From an uncultured Oscillospiraceae bacterium (GTDB taxonomy: Bacteria; Bacillota; Clostridia; Oscillospirales; Acutalibacteraceae): 5,451 nucleotides of DNA. Every line of letters starts with the position of its first letter. Positions within the stretch are counted from its first letter, which is position 1. Of the stretch, positions 5,224 through 5,451 are shown one piece after another. The notes under the pieces are model-generated. The model had not been told where the DNA came from, did no database searches, and saw nothing but the letters and a program-made list of their open reading frames with translations. The position numbers and the translations under genes were made by a program. The DNA is taken from NCBI GenBank assembly GCA_900549945.1, contig URQJ01000138.1:1-5451 (forward strand), in the 5' to 3' direction.

Positions 5224-5451
5224 TTACCCCTTTCGATTGCGGCGGAAATCGAGGTAATCCTGTAAGATGATCGTCGCCGCGACGGCGTCCACCGCGGCCT
5301 TGCGCTTTTTGCCGCGCGTGTTCGTCTCGTTCAGGAAATTGTGCGCCGTAACCGTTGTGCCGCGCTCGTCGGAAAAATCGACGGGCAGGCCGCACAGCGC
5401 GTGCAGCTCTGCGCCGAAGGCGCGGGCGTTCTGCGCGCTCTCCCCCTCGCT
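5224..5451 (-). CDS. ruvX: RuvX/YqgF, putative Holliday junction resolvase (C-terminal fragment)
   Basis: The last 75 residues of RuvX (YqgF), an RNase H-fold nuclease linked to 16S rRNA 5'-end maturation and anti-termination and proposed to act on Holliday junctions. The N-terminal half lies beyond the right edge. Seen here are SEGESAQNAR (1-10 of the fragment, the end of the usual DGSEG motif), GLPVDFSDERGTT (21-33) and RKAAVDAVAATIILQDYLD (50-68). Glu29 and Asp55 of the fragment correspond to catalytic acidic residues of E. coli YqgF. The basic tail RRNRKG is followed by a TAA stop. It is in the same direction as the DegV gene but 103 nt upstream of it with a promoter between, so it is probably a separate unit. 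The fragment looks intact. Confidence 0.93.
   Translation of the reverse strand, partial: SEGESAQNARAFGAELHALCGLPVDFSDERGTTVTAHNFLNETNTRGKKRKAAVDAVAATIILQDYLDFRRNRKG

Overview
The window looks like chromosomal DNA of a GC-rich Bacillota member, most likely a gut-type Clostridia lineage such as Oscillospirales. This placement is inferred from strong GGAGG-type ribosome binding sites, SigA-like promoters, G/C-biased third codon positions, and the gene set (a DegV/FakB lipid-binding protein, a GH42 beta-galactosidase, an HxlR regulator and a clostridial-type flavin oxidoreductase). No 16S or other marker gene is present to confirm it. There are no mobile elements, tRNA or rRNA genes, or CRISPR arrays that I can see.

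Left region (1-870): the 5' part of an Old Yellow Enzyme-type NADH:flavin oxidoreductase runs leftward off the window. It is divergent from a rightward HxlR-family regulator. The two promoters overlap face to face at about 214-253, each -10 lying in the other's spacer. The regulator has a predicted leader of about 220 nt carrying three dyads, two of them perfect (10-bp and 16-bp arms). From its best-supported start the regulator has Cys6 and Cys100, the spacing of the redox pair in Bacillus subtilis YodB (Cys6/Cys101). The pair therefore looks like an electrophile- or quinone-responsive regulator with its flavin reductase target. A 15-bp perfect hairpin at 832-868 ends this unit and probably the convergent one too.

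Central and right region (874-5206, minus strand): four genes in one direction with gaps of 19, 24 and 43 nt form a likely operon. In transcription order they are a DegV/FakB-type fatty-acid-binding protein, a cytoplasmic GH42 beta-galactosidase with both catalytic glutamates, a GNAT N-acetyltransferase, and a maltose/galactoside O-acetyltransferase of the LacA/Maa type. A near-consensus promoter (TGGACA, 17 bp, TATACT) precedes the DegV gene. Pairing a beta-galactosidase with a LacA-like acetyltransferase echoes lacZ-lacA, but no transporter or sugar-responsive regulator is visible here.

Right edge (5224-5451): the C-terminal part of RuvX (YqgF), read leftward and lying just upstream of the DegV promoter, probably belongs to a separate housekeeping unit.

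I do not see a wholly new system. The most interesting parts are the HxlR/oxidoreductase control region and the unusual DegV-GH42-GNAT-Maa gene grouping.
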